The notes under the pieces: generated by a model
What the model was told of the DNA's origin: nothing
The model's input: only the letters and a program-made list of their open reading frames with translations
Databases searched by the model: none
Assembly (NCBI RefSeq): GCF_000151315.2
Contig: NW_011887292.1
Coordinates: 342,358-406,357 of the forward strand
Direction: 5' to 3'
From: Capsaspora owczarzaki ATCC 30864
Lineage: Eukaryota; Opisthokonta; Filasterea
DNA: 64,000 nucleotides
Position numbers and translations under genes: made by a program
Part shown: positions 20,566 to 33,511 of the stretch, in pieces
How the letters are laid out: every line of letters starts with the position of its first letter
How positions within the stretch are numbered: position 1 is the first letter of the stretch

Positions 20566-23076
20566 TCAGTGATGCGACGAGGGAGGCTTGACATCGCTAG
20601 CATCGTGGAGGATTTGCTGAATGACGGGAAGGACTGCAGCATCCTCAATCGTCGCAGGAATGTCGACTTTCTCGTGATTGGCCATCTGTCGGATTGTCTT
20701 GCGCAGGATTTTGCCAGAGCGTGTCTTTGGCAGCTTCTCAACGACAATGGTGTTCTTGTAGCAAGCAAATGCGCCGACTTGATCCGCCACCATTCGTTGA
20801 AGGTCGTGGGAAAGACTTTGCGAAGCCGAGGCCGATGATTGCTTGAGAATGACAAGCCCGATGGGCAGCTGTCCCTTCAAACGGTCCTTGACACCCACCA
20901 CAGCGCACTCGGCGACGGCGGGATGCGAGCAAATGACATCCTCGAGCGCGGATGTGCTCAAGCGATGCCCGGCCACGTTGATCACGTCGTCGGTGCGCGC
21001 CATGACGTACAAGTACCCGTCTTCGTCAAAATACCCAGCGTCGCCCGTGTCATAGTAACCGGGATAGGATGACAAGTACGTCGAGTCAAACCTCTTCTGG
21101 TTGTTCCAAAGGGTGGTGACCACACCTGGCGGCATTGGCAACTTGACGGCGATCGCACCCAGCGTGTTTGGCTCCGGAAGCACCTGGCCAGTCTTTTGAT
21201 CGAGAATGTGAATCGTGTAGCCAGGGACAGGCTTGCCGGCCGAGCCCGCGCGCACTGGCATGTGCTGGATGCCCGGACACAGCGACGCCATCGGCCAGCC
21301 AGTTTCGGTCTGCCACCAATGGTCAATCACCGGCTTTTGCAGCATCTGCTGAATCCACTTGAGTGTGTCGGTGTCGCAATGCTCTCCAGCAACAAATAGC
21401 GACCGAAGACGACTGGTGTCGTAGCCACCAACGAGCTTGTCGGATTGCTCACGCTTGATCGCGCGCAGCGCCGTCGGCGATGTGAACATCACATTGACAT
21501 TGTGTTGGTCGACAATGCGCCAGTAGGTACTAGGGTCTGGAGTGCCCACAGGCTTGCCTTCGAATAGGACGGTAGTGTTGCCATTCAACAGCGGGCCATA
21601 GCAAACGTACGAGCTGCCGACAACCCAGCCAATGTCCGAGCCGGCAAACATGGTTTCTCCGGGCCGAAGACCATAAATGTTGGTCATGGACCACTTGATA
21701 GCCACAGCGTGAGGGCCGCTCTCGCGCACAATGCCCTTTGGGGCGCCTGTGCGTTAAAGAAGGAGTGATTCAACAACCCAGTGAGAACGAACAGTCGCAT
21801 ACCGCACGACAAAAATTAAAAGAAAAAAGTCCCAACGACGTAAATGAGACATACCGGTTGTTCCAGAAGTGTACAGAATGTACAACGGATGCTGCGAGGG
21901 TACTGGCACGCAAGCGTGCGGCTGAGAAGCCTCCACCTCGGCTGTCCAGTCATAATCTCGACCTGGAAAAAAAAAGTGAGTTCAAACGGCGTGAGATCCA
22001 CAGAGCGCAGCTACATTGACATTTCAGTCGTTTTGGGGTCTTGCCTGAAACAAGAGATGCTCGACTCATGGGTCGCTGAAACACAATCACCGAGTTTGGC
22101 TTGTGTGTGGCGAGGTCAATGGCTCGGTCCAGCAACGGCTTGTATGGAATGATCTTTGCGCCTTCGATGCCGCATGACCCAGTGATAATAACTGACGGCT
22201 AAAGTGACATTGAAATTGTTGCAATCGATAATCAGAGCAGTAGTAAAAATTTCAGTCAGCATTCTCGGTTGCTTCTCAGCGTTCCCCCCCCGCGCCGCGG
22301 CCTTATGCACACGCGCATACGCAACGCTTTTTCGATCGTACCTGGCAATCGGAAATGCGAGTGGCAAGCTCGTGAGAAGCAAACCCGCCAAACACAACCG
22401 AGTGAATGGCGCCAAGTCGCGCGCACGCAAGCATCGAGATGGCGGCCTCGGGTACCATTGGCATGTAAATCAATACCCGATCTCCCATGCCAACTCCATG
22501 CCGAGCAAGCACGCCAGCAAAGGTTGCCACGCGCTCTTGCAATTCCGTGTACGAGACGTTGGTTACAGACTTGGTCACTGGCGAATCGTGGATGAGTGCG
22601 ACCTGCGCACCTCGATGCTGCTCGACGTGAACATCGATGGCATTGTAGCAGGTGTTGAGTTCGCCATCCGGGAACCAAGCGGCCGTGCCATTCGGGTTGA
22701 GCACTTTCGCAATGGTTGGCGGCTTGGACCAGTGCAATCCGCTGTGGTTGGCAGCTCGCAGCCAGAACGCGTCCGGGTGCTGCGCCGCGTCGTGAATGAC
22801 ACGATCGAGTGCGCTCTTGGAGTGTGCCTGGACGAGTGGTTGGACTGGAGTGGATGCCAGATTGCCCTTGGCGTGAGTGTGCTTGGAGTGGTTGGAGTGG
22901 TTGTTTGAATGCGCCGAGCTGTGTTGCCCACGATATATCCGTGGAGCGTGCTCAGACTGGTAGTCAAAGTGATTCGAGGCCAGCTGGTTGCTGTTGATTG
23001 TGAGCAACCTCTGCGCGGCGGGTTGTGGCAAGCGTCCAGCCAGATTGCAGGACGACGACCAGACCGCTCTCCACAT
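20566..23076 (-). CDS. ACSS3: ACSS3-like short-chain acyl-CoA (propionyl/acetyl-CoA) synthetase, probably mitochondrial
   Basis: Exons 23076-22342, 22198-22045, 21962-21855 and 21746-20566 give 725 residues (human ACSS3 has 686). It activates acetate or propionate to the CoA thioester through an acyl-adenylate. The N-terminus MWRAVWSSSCNLAGRLPQP is basic and amphipathic, as in a mitochondrial presequence; a His/Ser/Asn-rich stretch follows. Family blocks are AWFPDGELNTCYNAID, the AMP-binding loop YILYTSGTTG then APKG across an intron, SDIGWVVGSSYVCYGPL, HWWQTETGWP, YYDTGDAGYFDEDGYLYVMAR, and the C-terminal catalytic Lys in KTRSGKILRK near residue 673. The phrase MTNIYGLRPGETMFAGSD favours ACSS3 over cytosolic ACSS2. 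The second intron uses a GC donor (gcaaga at 22044), required to keep frame into GRDYDW. Confidence 0.92.
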
Positions 23077-23521
23077 TTGGAATAGAACCGTCAAAGCAGG
23101 AGTGAGATATTTTGGTTGGAGTTGTGGTTTTCTGTGTGTTGTTGTTTTGTTGGTTTTTGGTTGAGGTTGGCGAGGGGGGGGGCAGATCTGTGGAGTGGCG
23201 ATTGAAGTCAATTTTGTCGCTCAAATCAAGCAGGGCGTTCAGTGTTGGACCAACACCGACTGTAAAGAAGACTTGCATTTTGACAACAGTACCCAGCATT
23301 GCTTCGAGCAATCATGGCGAAAGTGGACAAAAAGACGATCGTCCACAAAAATGATGCGAGCCAATAAATGCCACATTCTGAACGCGTGCTCATGACAGAG
23401 TACCATGAGCGACCCACCATTGTGATCAGTGTCGTGTGTTTGATAATTTCGGATGCTCAGAACTGCAAAAAAGAAAAGAGAATGCCAAAAAATAATCCGA
23501 TAAAAAAACAAAAAAAAGAAG
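23077..23521. other. Intergenic: ACSS3 upstream region
   Basis: Promoter side of ACSS3 and 3' flank of the first tRNA-Glu. A-rich tracts at 23501-23518 act as poly-T on the tRNA's strand. No gene seen. Confidence 0.5.
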
Positions 23522-23594
23522 TTCCGCCACCGGGACTCGAACCCGGGTCTGGGCAGTGAGAGTGCCCCATGCTGACCGTCTATACCATAGCGGA
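23522..23594 (-). tRNA. tRNA-Glu (CTC)
   Basis: 73 nt including the discriminator base. The 7-bp acceptor stem TCCGCTA pairs with TGGCGGA. The anticodon arm is GGGCA-CTCTCAC-TGCCC with anticodon CTC. The T arm is CCGGG-TTCGAGT-CCCGG. No intron and no encoded CCA. A T run on the tRNA strand (A run 23511-23517) can end Pol III transcription. A GCCCA box starts 23 nt upstream of the 5' end. Confidence 0.95.
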
Positions 23595-23793
23595 TGTTAC
23601 CTGTTCGGGTCCTGGGCAAAGCGGACGTGGTTCGGTTTCATGAATTTAGGCAAAACAGACAAAGAGCAGATTTGAAGCCAAATGACCATTTCCACAAAGT
23701 CCCAAAACTCGAAGCATCGATCTGCGCAGGTTCACAACACAAGAAGAAAAAAAAAAGGCCAGCAAAGGCAAAAGGCAAAAAAAAAAAAAGATG

Positions 23794-23866
23794 TTCCGCC
23801 ACCGGGACTCGAACCCGGGTCTGGGCAGTGAGAGTGCCCCATGCTGACCGTCTATACCATAGCGGA
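23794..23866 (-). tRNA. tRNA-Glu (CTC)
   Basis: Identical in sequence to the copy at 23522-23594, same strand. Anticodon CTC in loop CTCTCAC. A-run 23777-23789 is the poly-T terminator on this strand. GCCCA box starts 19 nt upstream. Confidence 0.95.
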
Positions 23867-24085
23867 GATGTTGTCTCTCTTGGGCAGCTGTTTACTGGAA
23901 AAGGACTAGCACATGGCGGAAAATTCTGCGAGGTGTTCTGCTTGCGTCGCTCTGCATGTAATGCGACCATAATTCGCGATATTGTTTCATTGCGATGAGG
24001 TTCAAAATGTCTCGAATCCAAAAGCACAATTTGGCTCAACCACGCTTTTGGCTCACATAAGCATCGGCCCAAGGGAGTTAACATC

Positions 24086-24158
24086 TCCGCTATGGTATAG
24101 ACGGTCAGCATGGGGCACTCTCACTGCCCAGACCCGGGTTCGAGTCCCGGTGGCGGAA
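24086..24158 (+). tRNA. tRNA-Glu (CTC)
   Basis: Same gene sequence as the two minus-strand copies but on the plus strand. T run at 24164-24177 is the Pol III terminator. GCCCA box starts 19 nt upstream. Confidence 0.95.
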
Positions 24159-24340
24159 CTTTCTTTTTTTTTTTTTTGCCTGTGCGCTGACATGTTTGCC
24201 AACATAATTACAAGAAATTGCTGCACGTTCGAAAGCTCGAGCTCGTCTTGGTGAATGAAAGCAAAACTTGGAGTTTTCTCTTTGCTGTGAACGATGAAAC
24301 CGAACCACTTCCACTTTGCCCAGGGCGCAAACAAGCGATT

Positions 24341-24413
24341 TCCGCCATGGTATAGACGGTTAGCATGCGGCACTTTCACTGCCGAGACCCGGGTTCGAGT
24401 CCCGGTGGCGGAG
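24341..24413 (+). tRNA. tRNA-Glu (TTC)
   Basis: Isoacceptor with anticodon TTC (arm GCGGCA-CTTTCAC-TGCCG). The acceptor stem starts TCCGCCA and pairs with TGGCGGA, then discriminator G. T run at 24416-24424. GCCCA box starts 23 nt upstream; its longer upstream flank matches that of the copy at 23522-23594. Confidence 0.95.
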
Positions 24414-24500
24414 CGTTTTTTTTTACTTTTTTTCGGTTGGTGTCTTGTCTGGTTTTGCGATGGAACCACTTCAACTTTGCCCCAAAGCTGATCATCCAAT

Positions 24501-24573
24501 TCCGCCATGGTATAGACGGTTAGCATGCGGCACTTTCACTGCCGAGACCCGGGTTCGAGTCCCGGTGGCGGAG
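24501..24573 (+). tRNA. tRNA-Glu (TTC)
   Basis: Identical to the TTC copy at 24341-24413, 87 bp downstream of it. T run at 24577-24586. Upstream box reads GCCCC, starting 22 nt before the 5' end. Confidence 0.95.
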
Positions 24574-24771
24574 CTGTTTTTTTTTTGTCGGGTTTCTTTT
24601 TTTTGTCGAGTTTTTTTTTTTTTTTCCCCTTGTTGTTTGTCTCTTGTTCTCATCCTTCCTTCTGACTCTGCCCTATCAATCCATCTTGTATTCAAGCTGC
24701 CTTTCTTCGATTGACAACTCGCTAAACGTTCGAGAAACTCCTCGCATCTTTTACTTGTTTTTCTTGTTTCA

Positions 24772-26245
<1,474 letters not shown>

Positions 26246-27237
26246 TGTTCTGTTCTTGAAATTAAGAATGAGCCGTTCTCATCTTGGTCTAACGTGGTGA
26301 ATTTATGGTATGTCAATGCATTTGTGAGTGATGTTGTGTTTGTTTTGTCAACATTAGAGTTTATTCCGTCCAGTCAGCGATTGTCCGTAACGATTTTCGG
26401 TTGTTGATGGAGGTTTTGTAGCAATCCTGGTCAAGGGCTCTGGATTTGACTATGGGCTCGTTTTGGTCTCGTTGTGTGTTGCCTTTAGTGGGCGGGTACG
26501 ATACTGTACTGGTCATTGCGGCGCGTGAATATCGGAAATCATCGAGAAATGGAAACAACGAAAGCCACAAGAGAATCCAATTCTCAAAACCCAGTGTTCC
26601 CGAACTCAGAGTCGAGCTTGCGCAACATCCGGAAATACTCCAGCATCAAAAATGATACGTCCCACAAACTGTATAAGCACCGGCGCTTGACTTCCATCCA
26701 ACACCAGGAATGAAAAGTGCCAAGGTACCTCCACAAAGTGAAGTTGATTTCGATCACATTCTGCAAAGTCGTCGTATGCTACCAATCGCAGTGTTCCATC
26801 GCCATGACAGTGAAATTACGATTAAAATACATATTTAACACAATCTTACGTGACCTGGGCGGAACAATACTAGCTCAAACAGCTCAGAAACAGCGTGGTA
26901 TAACCTTCACTGCTGTTTCCGCAAAAGGCCGGCAGGTAATCCGCTGTATCGCCTTCCGACCCTGCCTAACACCACGAGTTGTGCCGATGCGCATATAACA
27001 GTAAACAGCACAGAAAGCGTGCGCGCGCGTGTATCAGTCCGTTCGGTAGAGGAAGAAGAAGTGCGCAGGGTCCCCCGTGACTGCTCGTTGAGCGCTGGTC
27101 TAGTTGCGATCGTTCTTGCGCTTACGGCAGCCATATGATGTGCTCAGCAGTGAAAGTGTGCCGACTCTTTGCGCGGGTATCATTTGTCTTGCGCATCACC
27201 TTTGTCAAAAATGTACATTTTCTAACAAACCAAAGCC
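26246..27237. other. Intergenic region (about 1 kb), no confident gene
   Basis: Between ASPDH and the AT-hook gene, both on the minus strand. A minus-strand ORF starts at the ATG at 27134 and ends at 26907 (75 codons, with a hydrophobic stretch LSVLFTVICASAQLVVLG), but it has no recognisable family and no supporting exon structure. The rest is AT-richer than the genes. Confidence 0.4.
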
Positions 27238-29538
27238 TCAAGCAGCTTCATCCAACGTGTTCAAGAATAAATCCACATTCAGAGAGCCAAGCCGATTTTT
27301 CACTTCGTCAATCGGTGGATTGCAATAGCGTCCAACAGCGTCCGGCTCGTGATCATCGCTGGCATTGCGTGCGACAGAGTCTGAGCTTGTCTGATTGCAA
27401 TCAGTGCCATTATCCAAATTAACAAGACTTTGAGCCGCCAAAGAAGAGCTGCTCGTCAAAACCGGTTCTGTCGTGGAAGAACTGGTAGTGGCGTTCACAC
27501 CGGCACTTGTCGACGCGAGTCGGCTGCGCTTTGCAACATGCTGCTCGGCAGCCGAAGCGTGCTCAAATTCACTCGCTGAATTGTCACTGTCGAATGCATT
27601 CAGTCTTCGGCGACTGCGTAAGGCGTCAGGATTTATACGCTCACGCGACTGATGTTGATTTGCAGCGACAGGGGTCTGCAAGCGACTAAAGTTCAAGTTT
27701 GCAAACGGCGAGGAGCCTGCAGAACACAAACCCAAAGACAGTCACAGCAAACGATTTTCGTCAGTAAGTGATTCCAACATAGCACCACCACCACCACCAC
27801 CACCACCACCACCACCACCACCACCACCACCACCACCACCACCACCACCACCACCACCACCACCACCACCACCACCACCACCACCACCACCACCAACACC
27901 ACCAACAACACCACCACCACCGCCACCACCACCACNNNNNNNNNNNNNNNNNNNNNNNNNNNNNNNNNNNNNNNNNNNNNNNNNNNNNNNNNNNNNNNNN
28001 NNNNNNNNNNNNNNNNNNNNNNNNNNNNNNNNNNNCATCCGTACCATCAGTCTGCACGGCGCTTGCCAGCATGCGAGTCATAGATTCTTCCAAAACGGAA
28101 TCATCGCCATTTTGTAGTTGGTTTGCCGCTTGAGCAATTTGTTCGGGGTTCAAAGCAAGGTTCAGGGTAAACTCTCGGCGACCATCGTCAGGTGCAGCAC
28201 TCGAAGCTGGCGTGTCAGGTTCGAACTGCAATGAAACGGGCAAATCAATGAATAGTGTGTGGTTTGGGTCGAACGTGTCTGGTACATCCAAGTCATTGAA
28301 GAATTCCGGCAGAGACAACTCATCGGGGCGCTCGGGCTCCGGTGAGCCGGCATTCATCTGCGAGTCCATTTCCTCCTGGGTCAACGAGGGGCGAGGATGC
28401 TTGCGTGGTCTCCCAGCTCTTCGCTTTGCGCTGGCCGCGGTGTTATCGAGTGTTTTTGCAGTCGAGTTGGCTTTCTGTCTCTGAATGGAAGCGTAAAGCC
28501 TCGACGATATTTCCCTGACGGTAGATTGCGGAGCGGATTTCGGCAATACTCGCCGCTGAGCTTGCGGCGTGGCGGTGCTGGGACGCGAGCCATTGTCGGA
28601 AGGGAGCATCGCCGAGGCGTGGTGTGCCAAGTGTAAGACGCTCGTCAGCAACGTTCGCGTAAATTGCGTCGATCCAAACCGATCAATGGCGGATTTTTGC
28701 GCGGCTTCGTCGATGCGTAGCTGAAGATAGGCCTCAACGAGGCGCAACAGTCCGCAAGCTTTGGACTCTGTTCCCCGCGAGTCGACAATAAAGGACAGCA
28801 GATGAACCAAGCGAGGCTCTTCCTCGAGGTGCCGTATCAAGCTGGACGAGTTGTCGAGTGCGGATTCTCTATCTAATAGACCTGATTGCTGAGCTTCTTG
28901 GCGGAAATGAGTAGCCGTGGATTCAAACCCGAACGAGTCGAGAAGCCCTTTTTCGTTGTTGCGAGATCAGCCAAAGCAACACCAAAAGGATGATGATGAT
29001 GAGAATAAGCTCCTTAGAGCACAGGCAAAAGCACCCCGTTCCAACATACCAACAACGAGATGAGCGATCGCCCTATCGAGCCCTCGTTGACGAGGTTGCG
29101 CAGCAGTAGAACCGTTCATCCAATACGCGATAAATGCCCTGTGGGAAAAAGTATTATTCCACAATTTTTGTGAGTCACATAGCAAGAAAAAGATGCCATC
29201 ATCATCATCATCATAATCAAGAGGATGAGAGAGAGAGAGTGAGAGAGCGAGAAATGTTCGCTCCGTATCTGTCCGCACACGGAGAGGCTTCAAGCATGCG
29301 CAGTCATTCCAGAGTGACAAGAGAAAGCATGACAGACCAGGAGGTCCCTTTCATACTTTTGCTCTCGAATCATTTCGTATTGGGCGTTATTTGTCTCAGA
29401 AAAATACGCGAGAAACGCAGCGGCGATCGTCTCCAAAAACAACCAATCCAGCTCAACCAACGGTGCAGGCGTTCCGTCGTCAGATCTAGCATCCAACGCC
29501 TTTCGCAATCTCGCTTCCGCATCGCCAAATCCATCTCA
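27238..29538 (-). CDS. LisH-like, AT-hook nuclear protein (5' end unresolved, intron contains assembly gap)
   Basis: Exons about 29538-29357, 29138-29050, 28947-28045 and 27716-27238, with phases matching at each junction. The first exon begins after a probable acceptor and its start codon was not found, so an upstream exon is missing. The second and third exons join to give LVVGLLDSFGFESTATHFRQEAQQSG, which fits the LisH dimerisation consensus (inference). Downstream is an AT-hook, KRRAGRPRKHPRP, for minor-groove DNA binding. An acidic Asp/Pro-rich region (LPEFFNDLDVPDTFDP) that may act in transcription follows, then a Ser/Ala-rich C-terminus ending NTLDEAA. The last intron (28044-27717) holds a CCA repeat and the 100-N gap, so its length is unknown. 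No named orthologue was recognised; a transcription or chromatin role is likely. Confidence 0.65.
27783..27935 (+). repeat. (CCA)n microsatellite next to assembly gap
   Basis: About 150 bp of nearly perfect CCA triplets, interrupted only near the end, abutting the N gap. It lies in the last intron of the AT-hook gene and probably caused the assembly break. Confidence 0.95.
27936..28035. other. Assembly gap (100 N)
   Basis: Exactly 100 N, the usual placeholder for unknown length. Confidence 0.99.
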
Positions 29539-30490
29539 GCAATCTTTCCCCTTCGTTCGACTTGCGCAATTCCTCTCTACCCAAACACAGAGGGCAACGT
29601 TCTCGTGTCAATTCTGCTCAGATTTGTTGTTTGTTTTTCCCTTCCTTTCCTTCCGCTCGAATCCAAAGTTCTATCGCTGTCGCTCTGGCGTTGGCACAGC
29701 TCGCACCACGCCGGAAAGCGACCTTCAGGAAGCAACTGCTCACAAAAAAAGCAGAAGACTCCGTCAAACCGACCCAAACCACGCGAGAGCTTGTGGACCA
29801 AACCAGGCCAGAGTTTTGGCGGGAAAAACGCAGAATCGACGTTGTGGCGGGAATGAAAAAAAACAACAAAAAACACCATGAACGAACCAAACACATGACG
29901 CGTTGCCAATGTTGGGTTTTGAAGCGATTGACGCAAGAGGAGGGACGATCGACTGATGAGAGTGAGACTGAGGCGACCACGGACGGAGAGATCGCGAGGT
30001 GGACGAGACCCTCAGGAAAGAGCTGGCACACGAGGAAGAAGGAGTAGGCGACTTTGGTGACGCGCTGGCTTCACAGTGGTGGTGGGGAGAACCGAAAGAC
30101 CACTGCATGGCAGGTGGCTGTGGCTCGGACTCCCCAACGCCCAGGGGTGAGTGTCAGGAGTGGTGGATCCGTTGGGTGGGATGGACGGAGTGGCTGAAGA
30201 GCAGAACACAAGCAATTGGACTACCAAACAGCACAAGGGCAACGCAAAAAGTCAAGACTGCGCAACAAAGACTCAGACAGAGGAAGAAAGGAAATAGAGA
30301 AAAAAAAAAAAAAAAAAAAAAACAACATGAAAGTCACTTGAACGAAATGTAACAAAACCTCCCCCCCCAATAAGAATTGGAACAAAACCAGAAGATGACC
30401 GGCAAAACAAAAAAAAATCATATTGTTCAACAAGCACAAGGAAGACAACAAAAACAACACCACCACCACCAACAACACACACACCCTGCA
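29539..30490. other. Region between AT-hook gene 5' side and RRP1 3' end
   Basis: About 950 bp. It must hold the promoter and perhaps a first exon of the AT-hook gene. A poly-A tract is at about 30300-30322 and CA/CAC-rich sequence at 30450-30482. No confident exon was found. Confidence 0.4.
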
Positions 30491-33132
30491 TTAATTGTCA
30501 AAAAAGTCAGTGGCCTTGGCGCGTCGTGGTGTGGTGACCTTGAGCAGAGGAGAGGCTGGTCGCTTGTCTGGGCTGAAGGCAACAAACCGCGGATCCACCT
30601 TCAGGCTGTCCTGGAAAGATTGTGCAGTGTTCTTATTGGCGTCAAAGCGAACCTTGTTGCGCGGGGTAGCTGTGGCAGCAGCAAGGCTGGGCTTGGCTGG
30701 GGCGGTTGCTGGCGCTGCGGTGCTGGCGGCAGCCTGCTTGGCTTGCTGAGGAGTAGAGAATGACGCAGCAGCAGTCTTGCTGTCTTGCTTCTTGGTGGGC
30801 GTCTTGGCAGCAGGCGCGGCGGCGGCGGCGGCGGCAGTCTCTTCAACACGCACCTTCTTCTGGGACGCGGGCGCAACTGGTGCCGACTCGGCGACAGCCT
30901 CTTCGGCAGAGCGCTTCTGGGAGACACGGGCAGGAGTTGCCACCTTTGCGGGTGTGGCAGCTGCCGGAACGACCTCGGCCTTCTTCGGAGTCGAGGTCGC
31001 GGCCTTGGGCTTTGAAGGAGTAGCGGTCTCGGTCTTCTTGGCTGCGGGGGTTGGCTGTGGCTGCTTGCCATTCACGACAACCTTGCCATTGGTTGCCTTC
31101 GCAGCGGGGACGGGCGTTTTGCCAGTCTGCGGTTGCTGTTTGTTCGAGGGTGCGTTTGTCTTCATGGGCTGGACATCATCCTCATCATCATCATCGTCGT
31201 CGTCGTCGTCGTCGTCGTCTTCGTCTTCTTCGTCCTCCTCATCCTCGTCTTCTTCATCCTCCTCACCATCGTGTCCAGTTTCACCCTCATCCCACATGTC
31301 CGAGTCATCACTGTCACTGTCGTAGGCAGATGACTTTGTGCTGGCGGCGAGAGCTGCAGCAGCAGTCTCACGCTCGGTCTTGAGTTGGCGGGTGGTGAAT
31401 GCTTGGGCTTCGACCATGGCGGGCTGCTCGTGCTCGGGCATGAGATGCACGAATTGACGGCGGACCTTGTACAAGAGCTGGCGGTTTTCGGATTTGACAG
31501 TTTTCATGGCTGCGAATTGGAGCAGCTGATGCGCAACCGCGCTGGGCTTCATGCCCACACGCTCCGATGGGCGCAGCGGCCGTTGCCTTTGCTTTTTGCC
31601 CTTGGGTGCAGCCTCTTGCTCTTCCTCATCCACTTCGTCGTCCAGCTCTGTGAGTGGCGTGAAAACGGAATCCTGAAGCCGCGAGAGCACGTGCGGGCGA
31701 CGCGAGAAGGCCAGCAGGCGCGAAAAGGGGTTGAGCAGCAGGGCAAACACTGCGGGCGGGACGGGGAACTTGGCAGCAGCGGTGGCCAGCTCGCCAAAGA
31801 AGACGTCAGCGAGGTGCATGGTCAAACCGTCGCACATGACGCGACGATCCTTGGGATCACGGGTGACGGGCTCGACACCTTCCTCTGGCAGCAAAGGCCG
31901 GTCGGCCAAGACGTTCGCCACCGCCTCCATCACATCTTGGTTCCACTGCTGAGCGCGGCACGCTTCGAGGATTTGGCGGACAACGAAGCGCACGAGCACA
32001 TAGTACTTGTCAAGGCGCAGCTTGTCAATCCCGCCCCATTCTCTCATGATTGTCTCGAAAAACGTGTCCACAAAGAGAAGGGCTCCAGACGTGCTCTTGA
32101 AGGATTGGACGAGCGTTGCAATGCGCTCGGCGGTCTGTTCCTGCACTGCCGGCTTGTCCGAGTGCCACATCAGGAAGAACAATCCCTAGAAATTCGGAAA
32201 CGATTCCGCAAAACGCAAAAGATCAAACAACAAGAGTGAGCGATGTGCGAATAGAACAAGAATACGCATATTGAAGCCAAGCGGTGAACGAGGCGTGGAC
32301 GAGTCGAGTGGCAACAAGATGACGAGTCCCCATCAGGAGTTCAAAGCACCAGTGATTTCATATCCACAGTCAGAACAAGACAAGTTTCCGTCTGTCTGTT
32401 GAGTGTGAAATTCTTGCAACATTTCCAATTGCATTGGCTTTTGTTTGAGCCCGAGCCCCCGAAAAAAACAGTTTGTATGGGATTGATTTGCATTGGGCAA
32501 AACCGCTCCATGTGGAACAAAGCCAAGGCAAAAACTGCTTTTTCCTTTGAGGTTTGGGCTGCCCACTCCAACAATCGAGTCGAGTGGAATGGATCACATG
32601 GCCATGGCTGCGTCTTCGAGATTCGGGAGGGGGGAGGGTGTGCGGTGGAGGGAACGGTGCGCACCTTCCATAGCTTGAGGAGCTCCATGCGGGTGAGGAG
32701 GCCGGCAGCATGGCGCTTGGCGAGCCACAGTGCAGTCGCCTTGAACGTGCGATCGCGCTGCACGGCATCAGACACGGCAAGATTACGCGCAAACGACTCT
32801 TCGGCATACTGGTCGGACTCGGCGGCGTCGGCGGCTGCCTGCGCGGCGCTCTTCTTGCCGCTGGCGGCAGGAGTCGACGTCGAAGGGATGACAGCATCCG
32901 CTTGCTTTGGCTTCTGCTTGGATGACTGTTGCTGTTGAGGCTGCTTGGATGACTGTTGCTGTTGAGACTGCTTGTTGCTGGACGGCCGAGCTGGAGCGGC
33001 GGCTGGGGTTGGAGTCGCCTTCTTCTTGCTCTCAGTCCCTGCGACTGGCTTTGATGCTGCTGCTGCTGCTGCTGCTGCCACTGCTGAAGGAGCCTCCTTC
33101 TTCTTGCTCACAGGCGTCTTTGCGGATGGCAT
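30491..33132 (-). CDS. RRP1: RRP1 / Nop52-like ribosomal RNA processing protein
   Basis: Two exons, 33132-32665 and 32185-30491, give 720 residues. Rrp1 is a nucleolar factor for 27S/28S pre-rRNA processing and 60S assembly. The N-terminal 110 residues are Lys/Ala/Gln-rich low complexity. The Nop52 domain starts with FARNLAVSDAVQRDRTFKA and crosses the intron as LLKLWK/GLFFLMWHSDKPAVQEQ, the hallmark of the family. It continues with DKYYVLVRFVVRQIL and the GLTMHLADVFFGEL segment. The C-terminal half is disordered: a long Asp/Glu run encoded by GAC/GAT triplets (about 31180-31260), then Lys/Ala/Thr/Pro-rich sequence ending in basic patches (VTTPRRAKATDFFDN). The intron is long for this window (479 nt). 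Its start faces that of ALG12. Confidence 0.92.
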
Positions 33133-33511
33133 GAATAGCAAGGAAAAAAAAAAAAGCAATCGACAATGAACGGGTTTCTAACTGGAAAAAGAGAAAATCA
33201 AACGATGGCTGAGAAATGGAAGACTGAGAAATGGAAAACGCTGCTTCTCAGCAGAGAATAAGAAGTCGGTCCAATGTCGATGGTTGCTTCATTTGTAATG
33301 CCCCAGTGTGAGACGAATACAAAAAGAAAGAGCACATGTTGGCACTCCTATCCACTCATCTTTTTACTTTTCATTGGGATTTGCATTGAGCCAAAGTCCG
33401 TCCAATCCACCACACTCGAGTGTTGCAGCTTCTGTCGCATCATTTTTGCCTTGAGATTCAAACGCACAAAACAAAATCAAAGCGAGTCAAAGAGTCTTTG
33501 TTTCTCAAGCT
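33133..33511. promoter_or_regulatory. Putative bidirectional promoter of RRP1 and ALG12
   Basis: 379 bp between the divergent start codons of RRP1 (-) and ALG12 (+). Any promoters and 5' UTRs of both genes must lie here. No specific motif is claimed. Confidence 0.5.

Noticed and set aside
23239-24526. ORFs with repeated peptides such as GTRTRV and PWYRR
   Set aside because: They are translations through the tRNA-Glu genes.
26907-27134. 75-codon minus-strand ORF with a hydrophobic segment
   Set aside because: Starts with ATG but has no homologue known to me, no exon partner and no poly(A) signal; left as intergenic.
27742-28047. Poly-Gly / poly-Trp ORFs
   Set aside because: Translations of the CCA microsatellite and the N gap inside an intron.
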